Positions 13,154 through 13,237 of a DNA stretch of 13,237 nt are shown here, piece after piece (position 1 is the first letter of the stretch; every line of letters starts with the position of its first letter). Position numbers and translations under genes: made by a program. The DNA is from Methanoregula sp. UBA471. Lineage in GTDB: Archaea; Halobacteriota; Methanomicrobia; Methanomicrobiales; Methanospirillaceae. The DNA lies in NCBI GenBank assembly GCA_002495065.1, contig DADT01000040.1, forward strand, positions 41,899-55,135, written 5' to 3'. The notes under the pieces were generated by a model, which was not told the DNA's origin, did not search any database, and saw only the letters and a list, made by a program, of their open reading frames with translations.

Positions 13154-13237
13154 ATGAAAATACCCTCACTGAAATTAGTATATTTCTCACCAACGGGAAC
13201 ATCAAAAAAAGCTGTTCAGGGAATTGCACGCGGAATA
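13154..13237 (+). CDS. Flavodoxin-domain protein, probable EFR1-type ferredoxin-flavodoxin fusion (partial, 5' end)
   Basis: The first 28 residues only; the gene runs off the right edge. KLVYFSPTGTSKKAVQGIAR is the first beta strand plus the phosphate-binding loop of a flavodoxin-like FMN domain, with S/TGTSKK in the loop that wraps the FMN phosphate. This exact N-terminal style is common in archaeal EFR1-family proteins, where a flavodoxin-like domain precedes two [4Fe-4S] clusters; the clusters would be beyond the edge. The ATG at 13154 is preceded by GAGG at 13143-13146. It may work in electron transfer together with the FMN split-barrel protein upstream, but the 171-bp gap argues for separate promoters. 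Confidence 0.75.
   Translation, partial: MKIPSLKLVYFSPTGTSKKAVQGIARGI

Overview
The window looks like a chromosomal accessory region of a methanogenic archaeon, most likely of the Methanomicrobiales (Methanoregula-like). This is inferred from an archaeal-type MDHG aldolase at the left edge (the alternative aromatic-pathway enzyme), archaeal TATA boxes in front of several genes, GGAGG-type ribosome binding sites, and the mix of LCMT-type methyltransferase, DUF169, FMN split-barrel and flavodoxin-like genes. No rRNA, tRNA, CRISPR array or intact transposase was seen.

Left edge (1-412, minus): 5' part of a 2-amino-3,7-dideoxy-D-threo-hept-6-ulosonate synthase-like aldolase, with a triple 12-bp repeat of TATA-like boxes upstream. 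From about 480 to 4860 the DNA is markedly AT-richer than its surroundings and carries a two-gene cassette. The first gene encodes an HD-family metal phosphohydrolase fused to a degenerate STAND/AAA-like NTPase. The second encodes a winged-helix-like domain followed by nine near-identical 43-residue TPR-like repeats. Together they look like a STAND signalling protein split in two, with HD as probable effector and the TPR array as probable sensor. This is the best candidate in the window for an undescribed, probably defensive, system.

Middle (5276-6830): an unrecognised ~125-aa protein family with one intact copy (5345-5722), one copy killed by frameshifts and a TGA (6066-6452), and smaller fragments at 6729, 8977 and 12058. 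A 45-aa two-helix membrane protein lies on the minus strand (5829-5966) with a perfect palindrome in its promoter. A non-coding block of about 220 bp follows two of the pseudogene copies (6453-6670 and 12221-12440), so direct repeats of about 300 bp flank the next 5.5 kb.

Right part: a CPBP intramembrane protease (6965-7750); a minus-strand membrane protein of unknown function (8086-8940); a TetR regulator (9127-9711, minus) diverging from an operon of LCMT-type SAM methyltransferase, a 9-cysteine miniprotein overlapping it by ATGA, a doubtful small ORF, and a DUF169 protein; then a PNPOx-like FMN protein (12584-12982) whose promoter carries a strictly 9-bp-periodic array of GTTA/TAAC half-sites; and the start of a flavodoxin-type protein at the right edge. 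The TetR, methyltransferase, Cys-rich and DUF169 genes probably form one regulated unit, perhaps responding to a small toxic or redox-active compound; that role is inference.
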